This document shows positions 48,628-60,990 of a stretch of DNA of 64,000 nt, piece by piece. The notes beneath the pieces were generated by a model. It did no database searches, was not told the origin of the DNA, and saw nothing but the letters and a program-made list of their open reading frames with translations. The stretch comes from Rhinopithecus roxellana (Eukaryota; Chordata; Mammalia; Primates; Cercopithecidae), in NCBI RefSeq assembly GCF_007565055.1, contig NC_044564.1, positions 81,984,563 to 82,048,562 of the forward strand, written 5' to 3'. A program made the position numbers and the translations under genes. Within the stretch, counting starts at the first letter, position 1, and the number at the start of each line of letters is the position of its first letter.

Positions 48628-48954
48628 CAGTAAGAAAGAAATAAAAAGAAAAGAAAATTAACTGTTAACATATGACCTTCAGATACTGACCACTCTTACT
48701 ACTTATGAGAGAGGCACATCTTTTTTTTTAGCTTGGACACAGAGACTTCAGCATACTATGGGATTAAAAATATCAGGAACAATCAGATCTACTTCCCATG
48801 AGAGGGATAATAATGCATGATAGTATTAAGACTATCAGATACCATACAGATTCATTTCCTAAGGATATTCCATAACACATTTGACAACCTAAATTAGAAA
48901 AACAAATATAGATTTGAATTATCTGACTGCTGCTGCAAAGATAAAATATTCTCT
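48628..48954. other. Intergenic, nothing recognised
   Basis: Plain sequence after the Alu. Confidence 0.4.
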
Positions 48955-49550
48955 TATGCCACCAATGTTTACTTAGCTGTTATGATTGCCAAGCACTATG
49001 CTACTATCGGGCTAAGTGATGAACAATGAGAAGAGCATGGTCCTGACATCATGAAGCTAATAGTATGTTTTAGAGTTGACAGACAAGTCATGAATTATAC
49101 TCTGTTACACTACTAGTTAAAGGAGAGGGACTACAGTTTGCTAGGGTAACACATAGGAGCTATAGGCTATGAAAGATAGGGTCACAGTGTATTCCAAACA
49201 AGACTCATAAGGAATGAGAAGACTTGAGAGCAAGTGTGAAGCATTTAGAGATCTGAAGAATATAAAATAATTCTATTTTGTAGTAGGAGATAGTGATTAG
49301 AGGTAAACTGGAAACGTAAGTGTAGAAAAAACCTTACAAACTATCACTATGATCTATGGCTTTTACCTTAAACACAGTAGTGAGTCATGGAAAGATTTTA
49401 TGGAGCAGAACTACATGGTTACATTTGCATTTAAAAAGATCATCCTGATCTCCCTGTGAAGTGTGGATTAGTTGGAAGTAAGACTAGAGACAGTGGGATC
49501 ATTTAGAAAGTTGTTGAGTTAATCTAGAGAATTAAATGGGTATCCTATGT
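48955..49550 (+). repeat. Ancient mammalian interspersed repeat
   Basis: In order: 'TTGCCAAGCACTATGCTACTATCGGG', 'GAAGAGCATGGTCCTGACATCATGAAGC', 'GAGTCATGGAAAGATTTTATGGAGCAGAACTACATGG' and 'AAAAAGATCATCCTGATCTCCCTGTGAAG'. These follow the consensus of an old mammalian repeat also suspected at 400-1130. I cannot name the family. Diverged traces may continue to about 50570. Confidence 0.45.
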
Positions 49551-52500
49551 TTTTAGAAAATATATATGGGAACTGAAAAAATGAAGCTCTGTAATTTATT
49601 GATATGAATTGTGGTGAAAAGAGCTGGTGTGAATGATGAGGATAGAAAGATGGTATTCAATAATAGGAGCATTTTTGTAAAAGGGGAAGTTGCATTCATT
49701 TTTGGAATCACAGTTCATGTAGGTCGTAAAACAAACAGCTGGACATGGGAAACAATTCCTATATGTATAGGTCTGAACATCAGCACTAATGTTATAGCTG
49801 TTTGATTTGAAGTCATCAAATGATTATTGAAGTCACTATGGTAATGAATGACCGCATCTAGGAAATGTAAAATGAAAATAGTCCTTGGAAAGAACAGTGA
49901 ACAATATTTAACACACATGCTCAAGAAGTGGAGCCCCCCCCAAAAAAAAGACATTAAAAAAGAAGAAACCAAAAAAGTGAATTTGGCATCCAGAATTACA
50001 GAATTGAGTTATGCCAGCAAAGAAGAAAGTTTGAGGAAGAAATGATAAAAATTATTAGATGCTAGCACAATCAAGGAAGGGTACCACTGAGAACAGTTTA
50101 TTGATTATAATAATGAAGAAGCCACTGATGCTTTCTGAGCAATTTGAGTTTAGTGCTGTAAATCACATTCTAATAGTTTAAGTGTTAATGAGTGGTGAAG
50201 ACATACAGAGAGCAAATACATGCTATTCTTTCATGATGACTGTGAAGAAGCAGAGCTAGCTAGTTAATGGAATAGTTGAGAACAGTAGGGTGTTCAAAGA
50301 CTTCCTTTATGGTGGGAGAGGCTCAAGTGTATTTAAAGAACCATAGGAGTGATTTTCCAGAGAGGGAAAGATGAATAGTGTACAGAAAAGAGAGTGAGGG
50401 TCCAGAGAAGACTTTTGTCTTGTGAATGAGACACAGAAGCACAAGTGGTGAACATTGCTTTCAACAGGTCTAAGAAACTATTCTGTTGCAACCAAAAGAA
50501 ACAAGAAAATAAAAGATGGTAGTGTAGATGTGTTTGCAGATTGAAAATAAAGTTGAGGAAGTTCTCATTCAGTGATTTTGTTATTCTGTAAAGTTAGAGA
50601 AAATATAGCTTTATGATATTGTTTGCATCTACATTTTAACTCACCTCTTCTTTCTGAGATATAAACATAATTTATGAGACACTGTCAGTTACAGTCCTTT
50701 TGGCTTCTCTATTTAGCTTTGATCTCTGTATACTTGAGAGAGCATGGAAAATGAGAAACCACTAGGCAAACATGCAGGTGAATGAAGTCTAGCCTAGAGC
50801 TCTGTGAGGCACTAACTTTCTTACTATAAACAAAACCTTAAAATTTCTGAGCCTTTTTTATTATTTGTAAAATGAAGGACTGGAGATAATGTTCTATATA
50901 TGGTGCTCTTTAGCACAGTGTATTTTTTACCTTATTTCACTTTGAATCTTATAATCCAGTAGGTCAAAACTGTCAACTAAAATATATACAGTTTCACTTG
51001 TGATGGCAGTAATACATACAGATTGTTGTTCTGATTAGCCACTTACTTCCATGTGAAGAATTCCTATTGATATAAGTTAATATCTATCATCTGTTGGAGT
51101 TTTTATAGCATATTGAAGGTTAAATAAAATGTAGAAAAAGACAAAGCTTTTCCTCATGTTTAATAAGTGATTGAAAAACACTTCAATAACAATGACCACA
51201 GCAAGAATCATATTATTTCTCCTGTTATTGTAATCGTGAACTACAATTGTGAGTTGTATAAATGGCAAAGTAAAAATGTGGAAAAGAGCACAAGACTTCT
51301 CACTGACATCAAAGCATATGAGACACAATTCAAAGAAAATTATTTCTTTCACTGCATCTCATTCAATGCATGCAGGTATCATGATATATATTTCCATAAT
51401 TGAGAGAATACATTTTAAACATAAAAGATGAAGATTTACATGTTAGAATGAAAAATTTGTTTCTTATTTCAACTCATTATTCAGAAAAGAAATGTTTTCA
51501 ATTTCAAAAGGTGAGAAAGGCCTCATGCCCGGTGTGCACTCAGGAAAAAATGAAACAAAATAAAAGAATAGAAAATAGGATGTAACAAGAAACTTTTTTC
51601 CTTTTGACTCCTTTCATGTCAAAGGGGCCAGAAAGCTAGGAAGTTATTGTTTGAAAATATATTTTGTAGTAGGAAATATCTTAGCTTGTTATAAAGTGTA
51701 AGTCTTATATTAGTAAGAATTCCATAACAATTGGATGGCAGATCCTCTTGATAATGAGATTCTCACTTTCTATTTCTATACAAACAATTCTGGGATCATC
51801 TCTAATGTACTTGTCTCTGAGAATGTTTTTGAAGACAAAAAGTATGAGACAAATATATGAGCAGAAAATAAAAAACAATGTAAACTTTAGTTGATTCATT
51901 AATTTCTATTTTTTACATGATTTGAGATGACCAGATCTACTTCTATATTACTAGACAAGTGTATTTCCTCTAGTCCTTTTTTTCTTTTTACATCAGAAGG
52001 ATAATATGCCGATGTTATAAAATGTTTGAGGGAGATACATCTCACACACAAATGTGAAAGCCTAATCATCACACTTAAGGACTACAAAAGGATCCTTCTC
52101 CAGTGCTTTAAGCATGGTTATTTATACATCTTTTTCATTAATTTAGAAGTGACCATCACATTGTAAATTTAAATCTCAATGGAGTGAGGAAAGAAAGAAC
52201 AGGTTAACTTTAAATAAGACAGAAAAGAAATACCAAGAACCTAACCATGTCTGTCCTGACTCCTGCTTGCTCACATCTGCATAGGCAACTATCACAGGTC
52301 CATTGTCTGGGCACATGCTTGCCTCACCCAACATGAAGCAGCCTAAACCCCAACTGCCGTAAGTAATTTTCTTGGAATTTCTCCATTTCATTTGGGTTAT
52401 GTTGATAACTTTTGACCCTGAGGATTTTTTTCTCACTCTTCTTATGTAGACTAAGGGTCTGTGTTTGTCTGGGAGGGAAGGGAACTGTTAGGACAATGTT

Positions 52501-52904
52501 TTGAAGTGGTACAACTGTTTCAAATGCTTCTTTAACAATGTCCAGGAAAACTGATTATTTATGATCTCTCTCTTTTTCTTTAGTTCTAGAATCTAGACAG
52601 AAATTTCTTGATAATAGGAAGAGTCCTCAATATTATGTTTTATATAAAAAGCACATATCCACGAAAATCAAATGTTACTAATTTCATACTAAAGACAAGA
52701 AACAAAAATACTCAAATTCTTATTGTATGCAATTATAGATTCTTGGTAGAATACTCTGTGTCATGAATATTCTAGAAAATATAGCAAATATCTCATTTAT
52801 CAATGAAAGGATGTAGAAAGCTTTTTTTTTAGTTTATTTACAATTATATTCCCCAAAATAACAGTCAAATAACACTCACCAGATTTTTGTTAACCTCTGC
52901 GTTA
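49551..52904. other. Intergenic, nothing firm recognised
   Basis: Only short frames with no domain. A C8 plus A8 run lies at 49934-49949. Confidence 0.4.
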
Positions 52905-53262
52905 TCGATTGAATGTTTGTTTCCCTGCAAAACTCGTATGTTGAATTCTTACCCCAAGTTTTATGGTGTTGAAAGATAGAACCTTACATAGGTAAATTTA
53001 GGTCATGAGGGTGGGGTCTTCATGAATGGGATTAGTGCCTTTATAAAAGAGACCCCAGAAAGGTTTCTCACTCTCTTTCCACCCTGTGAGAATACAATGA
53101 AAGGACAGCAGTCTGTAAACTGAAAGAGGGTTCTCAACAGAACCTGACTATGCTAGCACCATGATCTTTGGCTTCTAGCCTCCAAAACTATGAGAAATCA
53201 ATTAATATTGTTTATAAGCTACTCATTCTATAGTAATTTGCTATAGCATCCCAAACTAAGAC
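52905..53262 (+). mobile_element. MLT1-type MaLR solo LTR
   Basis: About 358 bp: 'GAATGTTTGTTTCCCTGCAAAACTCGTATGTTGAATTC', 'GGTCATGAGGGTGGGGTCTTCATGAATGGGATTAGTGCC', TATA-like TTTATAAAAGAGACCCC (near 53039) and 'CCTCCAAAACTATGAGAAATCAATTAATATTG'. It ends CAAACTAAGACA. It is diverged but in full order. No internal sequence adjoins it. Confidence 0.8.
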
Positions 53263-55064
53263 ACTTTACAAGCAATTTTTGTACTTTCTATTTGCTTCCA
53301 TTCTCTATTTATATTACACATGTGCCTACTTTTGTTCCCAATTAAATTTAATACATTATTTTGTAATTGTTATTGCAGTTTCTTCTCAATTAATAAAGTG
53401 CACTACACTCCATATTTTTAACGGTATAAATAAAAAGCAGCTCTGTATTCTAATCAATAATATTTTAAAATATTCAAAAGAATACCTATTTAAAATTAGA
53501 TTCTTAATATTTGACACTAAAATATATAATCATGTTAAACAAATATATTTTCAATAGAAAAAAGTTAAAAAATAAATATGAAAACTATAATTTTATATTT
53601 CTAAATAGGTAACAGAAAATTGAAACTAAGGCACAATATAATATGCACCTGAAAACGTAAAGACATGCTTGCAATAGTTTAAGCAAGTTTTTGTATTTAA
53701 TCCTGACTTTAAAACAAAGCACCAACAGATATGTTTTCATTGCTATTCTTGATTTTGTGAACTTGTTTACTTTGGGGAGGATTCTTTTAGCAGCTGGTAA
53801 TGTACTCCTCTTGAGAAATGCTCTAGATCGGTTGCCTTAGGAAGTACTTAGTTTTATTGAATAATATGTCAGTGCCAGATATCTCTTATAAGAAACTTGA
53901 TTTCTCTGGGAAATGTGTTCATTTGTGTAGCTTTTAGATAAATCAGTTTGGAAAATGGTCAGGAGGCATTTCAGCTCTTTTTCATTGCTTTTGTAAAAAG
54001 TAATATGGGCACTGTCACAATTTTACTGGGAACTCTAAATGAATTAGAGTTGTGAAGGTTACTGAAAACACACTCTAAGTTCCTTATAAACTATAGGAAG
54101 AAACACTGAAAACCAATAAAATATTCAGCAAAATATCAAATAATAAGATAATTTCTAAAATAAACTAATGCTAAGAGGAGAGTGACTAGAACTAAAATGC
54201 AGGTTTTGAGTACCAATAAAGCATTTCAGTAATCTAGAAAACACACTTATCTAATATCCATTCTCAGCTACATCCTCCCCAACAAATCAGGAACAAATAC
54301 CCCAGCCCATCTCTCTGGGAGTAAAATGAGGGGACAGGTGATTTTACAAACACTTAACAGAACACTTGAAATCTACCTCAAATTGAAACTATAGACAACA
54401 TATACTCAATGAAATGTGATTAGTATCAAGTTACAAAGAATCATACAGTTAATCATAAAAATAACAATAAATAATTATGCATAGAATATTGAGAATATTA
54501 GTGATATATAAATTCCAGCTTTGCCAAAGTAAATTGTTAGAAGGCAGAAAGGGGCAAATTGTAATAATATAAAAGAATCATCTAGAAAAATTTATCTATA
54601 GATAATAAGTATTCCTAAGTAGAGAACAGAAAGAAACCTCACAGTAGCTAAAAGCAGTAGTAGAGACACTGGAAAAAAATATAGTAAAACAGGATCAAAT
54701 TTCACTGAATGAAGTTTATAATTCAGATGTAAAATATCATAATCTCTTTAATTCCAGGCTAGCAATGTTTCTGCCAACACAACATTTTCAAAAACCTTAT
54801 TGGTAGCCTGTGCAATTCATGGGGGTCCAAACCATCAGACAAGAGGCTCCTCCAAAGATCTTTTTTGGATAACTCATCTTTATTCTTGGCTGCTGCTGAG
54901 ATTGTTGAGCGAATCCATGAACCACACACATAATCTTTTTAGCAAAAGTTGTCTAGCTAGACCCTTGGCGTTCTTTTAACCACATACTTGCTCATCTTGG
55001 CTATCTAGAGAAGTTCAGAATTTTCCAAATTATCAGGTTTTAGTTCTTTTTTTTATTAAAATGA
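53263..55064. other. Intergenic, nothing firm recognised
   Basis: AT-rich, no domain-bearing frame. The last 300 bases may belong to the MaLR internal remnant beyond the microsatellite, but I cannot show it. Confidence 0.35.
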
Positions 55065-55133
55065 CCTTTCTCTGTTTCTTCTTTTCTTTTCTTTCTTTCT
55101 TTTTCTCTTTCTTTCTTTCTTTCTTTCTTTCCT

Positions 55134-55209
<76 letters not shown>

Positions 55210-55280
55210 TTTCTTTCTTTCTCTTTCTTTCTTACTTCTTTCTTCTGTCCTTCTTTCTTTCTTTTTCGTTCTCTCTCTCT

Positions 55281-55316
<36 letters not shown>
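55065..55316. repeat. CTTT tetranucleotide microsatellite with CT and poly-T ends
   Basis: About 210 bases of CTTT repeats with a few interruptions (CCTT near 55131, TTTTC near 55207), then CTCTCTCT (55271-55281) and a pure T run (55285-55316). One strand is pyrimidine only for most of its length. The lysine/glutamate- or serine/phenylalanine-rich frames across it (55033-55356 minus, 55061-55330 plus) are repeat translations and not genes. Confidence 0.97.
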
Positions 55317-55318
<2 letters not shown>

Positions 55319-55329
55319 ATTTTACTATA

Positions 55330-55955
55330 AGGAGGAAATAAGGTCATACCTTCCACAATTTGCCGAAAATCTCCTCAGCTCAATACTCTTGTTTATTACT
55401 GACAGGATCTACTTTTCATCCAATGGTAGAACACAGTTGAGGCAAGTTTCCTGCCACTTCATGATAGGGAATTCCTTCCTTTCATCATCCAATTCTATGT
55501 GCCTCATTTCCATGTGAGCTTTCACCAGAAGCACATGTAACATTCATGTTTCTTAGCAATTCCTTATTCGTGACAATACATGTATTTTTATAATAATGGA
55601 AGCATTCTGTACAGTTATTATTTGAGCTCTCATCACGATTGCCTTTAAAATCTATATTTATACCAATAATCTCAGAAATCTAGCTATTTTCTATTTTGTG
55701 TCTCAGAAATACTTAGCTTCTCTTCATTACATAATTCCAAAGCCATTTCTAAAGTTTTAATATTTGTTAAAACATCTCCCCACTTCCTGGTACCAAAATT
55801 GGTATCAGTCAGGGTTTTCTAAGGAAACAGAATATATATAAATATGTATAATTTATTTCAAAGAATTCACCTATGTAGTTTTGGGAGTTGGCAAGTCTCA
55901 AATCTGAAAGGCATGCTGGTAGACAGGTAATTTGCAGGCAAAAGCTAATAATGTA
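55330..55955 (-). mobile_element. MaLR internal region and LTR start, antisense (tentative)
   Basis: At 55735-55805, 'TTCCAAAGCCATTTCTAAAG ... CATCTCCCCACTTCCTGGTACC' resembles the antisense boundary between MaLR internal sequence and its LTR. 'TATCAGTCAGGGTTTTCTAAGGAAACAGAAT' then resembles an antisense MLT1-like LTR end. The LTR is cut off near 55955 by an L1 fragment. The upstream extent is a guess. Confidence 0.45.
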
Positions 55956-56690
55956 GTCTTTTTTCCTTAAACTTTCAGTTTCAGGGGTATATGTGCAGCT
56001 TTGTTATATAGGTAAATTGCAAGTCACAGTGGTTTAGTGTACAGGTTATTTTGTCACCCAGCTAATAAGCATAGTATATAGAAGGTAGTTTTTCAATCCT
56101 CGCCTTCCTCCACTCTCCATCCTCTAGTAGGTCCCCCTGTCTTTTATTCCTTTGTGTGTGTTGATGTATATGCAATATTTTAGCTCCCACTTATAAGTGA
56201 GAACATGCTATATTTGGTATTCTCTACCTGAGACATTTTCCTTAGGATAATGGCCTCCAGCTCTATCGCTCTATCAATGTTGCTGCAGATGACATGGTCT
56301 CATTATTCATGTCTGTGTAGTATTCCATGGTGTATATGTACACATTTTCTTTATCCAATCTGCCATCAATGGGTATCTAGGTTGATTCCATGTCTTTGCT
56401 ATTGTGAATAGTTCTGCAATAAACATTCATGTGCATATATCTTTATGGTAAAATGATTTATATTCGTTTCAGTATGTACCCAATAATGGGATTGTTTGGT
56501 CAAATGGTAGTTCTCTTTATCACCGCACTGCTTTCCACAATGGCTGAACTAATTTACATTCTCACCAGAAGTGTACAATTGTTTCCTTTTCTTCACAAAT
56601 TTGCCAGCATCATTTTTTTTTTTTTTTTACTTTTTAAAAATAGCCATTCTTATTAGCAATGTTGCAGTCTTGAGGCAGTATTTCCTTTTC
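55956..56690 (-). mobile_element. L1 3' fragment, antisense
   Basis: Antisense L1 3' UTR and ORF2 end: 'TCAGGGGTATATGTGCAGCTTTG', 'TAGCTCCCACTTATAAGTGAGAACATGC', 'GTAGTATTCCATGGTGTATATG' and 'ACCCAATAATGGGATTGTTTGGTCAAATGG'. Diverged, 5'-truncated near 56690, with a T16 run (56613-56629) near that end. Confidence 0.85.
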
Positions 56691-57922
56691 AAAACTGTGA
56701 TAAACTTCAGTTTTGCTCTAAGGGCTTTCAAGTGATTAAAAAACGCCCACCAACATTATGAAGGTACTCTCCTTTACTTTTAAGGTCAACCGATTTTAAA
56801 TGTTTACCACATCTACAGAATATCTTCACAGCAACACCAGGATCCATGTGTGATCAAATTACTGGGTAGTATACACTGGCCAAGTTGATATATAAAACTG
56901 TCATATTTGCCTTATAGACTTTCTAAAATTTAGTTTCTTGAAAGTTGTAATAAGGAATCTCAGATTAGACTTTGGAAAGTCTCTTGAAGCTAGAAAGACA
57001 AGCCAAGAATTTACCACCAGATAATACATGTAGTTGCTATAAATGTGGGAAAATTCCTTTCTTTCTGAAGTTCCCAAAATATCACAAGGTTACTAGACCT
57101 ACAAGAATTATTTTCCTAATGCACCCCTAAGACTTGATAGACTATAAGCCAGGTACCAGGGAATTTATCCCAAGAGAGTTTTGTAAGCATTGCCTCCATA
57201 AAATTGGCCTTAGTTCCTTAGAAGTGTGTTGTAATATCAAAATAAATGAACATCATTCTCAAATATGATATGTCAGACAAGGCCTTGGCTGTAAAACCAA
57301 AGTTATTAAGTAGGTCTTTGCATTAAGGTGGACAGATTCGAATTAAACCTATGCAAATAACCATATTTCCCCGACAACAAGAATATTCAATAAGAACTTC
57401 TAAATTCTGGAGGGCTCAGGTAGGAGAAAAGATTGTCATTATTAAATATTTTTTCTTCAGGTTACACTAGCATACTCTACTAAATTATTATAAGTTATAT
57501 TTACTTTAAAAAAAGATGAAATGTTTGATAACATACTCAGAAAACAGTATCTTAAAACAGCAGCAATATTACAAACAGTTCCCACGATCATCTTTTATCA
57601 GTTAATTTAGTCCTATGTAATTAATTTTTGTTCCAACTGATCTTGAGTTAACATTCTGATGAATTAATTTTCTTCTCTACTAGAAACATAAAAATCTTGA
57701 TTTAGTTCACTAGTATAGTCTCAAAATTGCTTAAATAACACCATCACAGGCCTGTACCCCCCAAAATACTTGCTATAGTGCTTTTCTACAGGGCTCTGAG
57801 AACGTTCTTGTCTGTTGCAGATAAAGCACTCTCACATGTAACTGATGCAAGAGTTTTTAGGGAAGCATCATAATGAAATAAAAGACTTGATTGCAAAAAT
57901 CATGAAACGGCTGTAGTTAATT
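56691..57922. other. Intergenic, nothing recognised
   Basis: No named repeat or domain-bearing frame. Confidence 0.4.
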
Positions 57923-57932
57923 AAATTGATAA

Positions 57933-58227
57933 TTTTTTTTTTTTTTTTTTTTGATACGGAGTCTTGCTCTGTCACCCCAGCTGGAGTGCACTGGCCTGAT
58001 CTGGGCTCACTCTGCCTCCAAGGTTCAAGCAATTCTCCTTCCTCAGCTACCTGAGTAGCTGGGGCTAGAGGCAGGCACCACCACACCCAGCTAATTTTTG
58101 TATTTTCAGTAAAGACAAGATTTCACCATGTTGGCCAGGCTGGTGTCACACTCCCTATCTCAAGTGATCTGCCCGCCTTGGCCTCCCAAACTGCTGAAGT
58201 AACAGGCATGATCCACTGTGCCCAGCC
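57933..58227 (-). mobile_element. Alu SINE, minus strand, diverged
   Basis: T tail at 57933-57952, then 'GGAGTCTTGCTCTGTCACCCCAGCTGGAGTGC'. It ends 'GATCCACTGTGCCCAGCC'. Flanks AAATTGATAATTTT and AAATTGGTAATTTT look like a decayed duplication. Old AluS or AluJ class. A small deletion precedes 'CTCTGCCTCCAAGG'. Confidence 0.87.
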
Positions 58228-58899
58228 CAAAATTGGTAATTTTCAACAGCAAAAGATGCGGTGAGAGCTTATTATGAGAATAACATAACTGACAACAAAG
58301 TTTTAGATTAAATATCTATAATTAATAACGTATTCCATTTTCAAAGAAGAGTAGATATAAGCAGCTTATAAAATAGACATAATTTACAGAAAAAAAACTG
58401 CATATAATAAACCTGCTATAATAGCTCATGAATATATTAGGCATATTTTTAGAATATACTAAGAAAGTATCAATGTTATATAGCAAAGAGATTCAGCAAG
58501 TCTAGAACAGGCCTAAACATCTGTATAACAAAACTCCATAGGTTAGGAGTGTGACTCCTTCATTGAAAACTACTGGCCAAGAAGATGCTAGATTCACATT
58601 AAAGAAGTAAAGGTGCAATCAAGTTAACATTTTAAAAATAATTGCAATTATGACTGATACACTATCTGTGTTGTCTAAGTAGATAGAATCATATCACAAA
58701 CAACAAAGGCACCGATAAGTTTTCAGGAATTTTCATGTGCTATAACATTTTCTAAAATATTCATATAAATATGTTTTTACCTGTACTAATATGCCCACGG
58801 GAAGGCTGAGTATCTCTTTTTATTTGACAACCTTTGCTATATAACTTATGAATAGTAACATATCAAGTAAGCTGGGTTACTTATTGCACATATCTTTTC
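58228..58899. other. Intergenic, nothing recognised
   Basis: Plain AT-rich sequence. Confidence 0.4.
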
Positions 58900-59202
58900 G
58901 TTTGTTTTGTTTTGTTTTGTTTTTCGAGACAGAGTCTCGTTCTGTCGCCCAGGCTGGAGTGTAGTGGCGCAATCTCGACTCACTGCAAGCTCCGCCTCCC
59001 GGGTTCACCTCATTCCACTGCATCAGCCTCCCGAGTAGCTGGGACTACAGGTGCCACCACCACACCAGGCTAATTTTTTTGTATTTTTTTTTAACTAGAG
59101 ACAGGATTTCACTGTGTTAGCAAGGATGGTCTTGATCTCCTGACCTCGTGATCCACCCACCTCGGCCTCCCAAAGTGCTGGGATTACAGGATTGAGTCAG
59201 TG
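58900..59202 (-). mobile_element. AluY-like SINE, head clipped at a retroviral LTR
   Basis: TTTTG-repeat tail (58902-58924), then 'GACAGAGTCTCGTTCTGTCGCCCAGGCTGG', 'CTCACTGCAAGCTCCGCCTCCCGGG' and 'TGACCTCGTGATCCACCCACCTCGG'. The last about 10 bases of the Alu head are missing and the LTR begins at once at 59203. Either the retrovirus integrated into the Alu head or the boundary was made by a deletion. Confidence 0.88.
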
Positions 59203-60280
59203 TGTATCAGGAGAACCCGCTCCCGATGTTTAATGTGGGTTCTTTTCTATTTCCTAAGTGTCTCGGCTGGGTTGAGAAATAAAGGGAAAGAGCACGAGAG
59301 AGAAATTTAAAGCTGGGTGTCCAGGGGAGACATCACATGTTGGCAGGATCCATGATGTTCCCCCAGCCGTAAAACCAGCAAGCTTTTATTAACGATTTTC
59401 AAAAGGGGAGGGAGTGCACAAATAGGTTGTGGGTCACAGAGATCACATACTTCACAAGGTAAGAAAATATCACAAAGCAAATGGAGGCCGGGCAAGATTA
59501 CAGGACCACCAGATGAGCAGAAATTAAAATTGCTAATGAAGTTTCGGGAGCTCATTGTTATTGATAACATCTTATCAGGAAACAGGGTTTGAGAGCAGAT
59601 AACCTGTCTGACCACAATTTATTAGGTGGGAATTTTCCTCATCCTAATAAGCCTGGGAGCACTATAGGAGACAGGAGCTTATTTCATCCCTTCAGCTTCC
59701 ACCATAAAAGACCGGAGGCCTAAAAAGGGGCCGTCTATAAGCCTACCTTCAGGGCGCATTCTCTTTCTCAGGGATGTTCCTTGCTGAGAAAAAGAATTCA
59801 GCAATATTTCTCCTATTTGCTTATGAAAGAGGAGAAATACAGCTCTGTTCCGTCTGGCTCACTGGCGGCCAGTTCAAAGTTACCTCTCTTGTTCCCTGAA
59901 CATCGCTGTTATACTGTTCTTTTTTAAGATGCCCAGATTTCATATTCAAACACACACGCGCTACAAACAATTTGTGCAGTTGACACAATCACAGGGTCCT
60001 GAGGCGACCTTCATCCTCCTCAGTTTACAAAGAAGATGGGATTAAGAGATTAAAGTAAAGACAGGCATAGGAAATCACAAGGATATTCACTGGGGAAGTG
60101 ATAAGTGTCCATGAAATCTTCACAGTTTGTGTTCAGAGACTGCAGTAAATACAGGCATAAGAAATTATAAAAGTATTAATTTGGGGAACTAATAAATGCC
60201 CAGGAAATCTTCACAATTTATGTTCTTCTGCCACGGCTTCAGCCGGTCCCTCCGTTCAGTGTCCCTGACTTCCCGCAACA
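59203..60280 (-). mobile_element. MER11 (HERVK11)-like 3' LTR
   Basis: 1,078 bp. On the minus strand it starts TGTTGCGGGAAGTCAGGG (60280 downward), as class II HERVK11/MER11 LTRs do. It contains a TATA-like TTATAGACGG region (antisense near 59731-59742) and a polyadenylation signal (AATAAAA, antisense near 59387). It ends at 59203 with a sequence like MER11's 'GGGTTCTCCTGATACA'. A polypurine tract abuts its start at 60281, proving this is the 3' LTR of a former provirus and not a solo LTR. Frame 59307-59615 is an LTR reading. Confidence 0.85.
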
Positions 60281-60990
60281 TCTCTCCCTTTCTTTTTATA
60301 TAACTGTGCCATGGCGATGAAGCCTTGTTCCTTCTCTCGATTTTGACGCAGGATTCTTTGGTCTGGCACACTGAAAACACGCCGATTAAACAGAGAAACA
60401 TAATTCCAAAATTTACTACAGTACAGCCCCCAGTAGACTTGATCCAAGTCGTGGGGTTCAATCCATAAAGATTTTCTGCCACCTGATCTAACGCCTCAGC
60501 TCCAGGCACGATGGATAAGTGAGCTTGAGAGGCTTCAAAAATTTGTTTCTTTAATTTAGTTATGTCCAATGATAAATTATCATCCCTACCCAGAAGGTGT
60601 CCTTTGACCATTTCCCATGAATGATCAGTCTCGTTATAGGAATATGGGGTGATACAGAAATCAGAGGTATTCCAGTCTCACTGCATTTGCATGCAATGTT
60701 CGAGACTCACTACCCGATCTCCATGCCAAATAACAGACTGTCTTAAATCATTAATTTGATTAGCTAATTTTTGATCAATGCCTTGTTGAGAATGCCACAT
60801 TTGGTGGGATTGGCTTGCCAATTACTAACAAAATGAGCTGTTTGAATAGATTGATGTAACGCCATTCCAGCAGTGGTGGCCAGTGCAGTGACTGTAATTA
60901 GGCCCACGATCACAGCGATTAAAGTGAAAACAAATCTCTTAGATCTTTTTAGAATTCGCTGTAGCACTTCATTAATTAAATGTATCGAGG
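60189..60990 (-). pseudogene. Broken env transmembrane (TM) region of the MER11-like betaretrovirus
   Basis: Two minus-strand frames in different phases. 60764-60967 (67 codons) carries a furin-like site RSKR (residues 8-11) followed by a hydrophobic fusion-peptide-like stretch (12-36). 60189-60611 (140 codons) holds the membrane-proximal part, one membrane span (about residues 64-83) and a basic cytoplasmic tail whose last codons run into the LTR. Between them the frame is shifted and a Cys-containing loop region is unread. The surface subunit, pol and gag are absent. Env TM mediates fusion in live retroviruses; this copy is inactive. Confidence 0.8.
60281..60296 (-). other. Retroviral polypurine tract
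   Basis: Minus-strand AAAAGAAAGGGAGAGA lies directly before the LTR's TGTTGCGGG. This is the primer site for plus-strand DNA synthesis in retroviruses, always placed immediately upstream of the 3' LTR. Confidence 0.85.

Noticed and set aside
55033..55356. Charged or Phe/Ser-rich reading frames over the CTTT tract
   Set aside because: They are translations of a tetranucleotide microsatellite and a poly-T run, with no start context or unique sequence.
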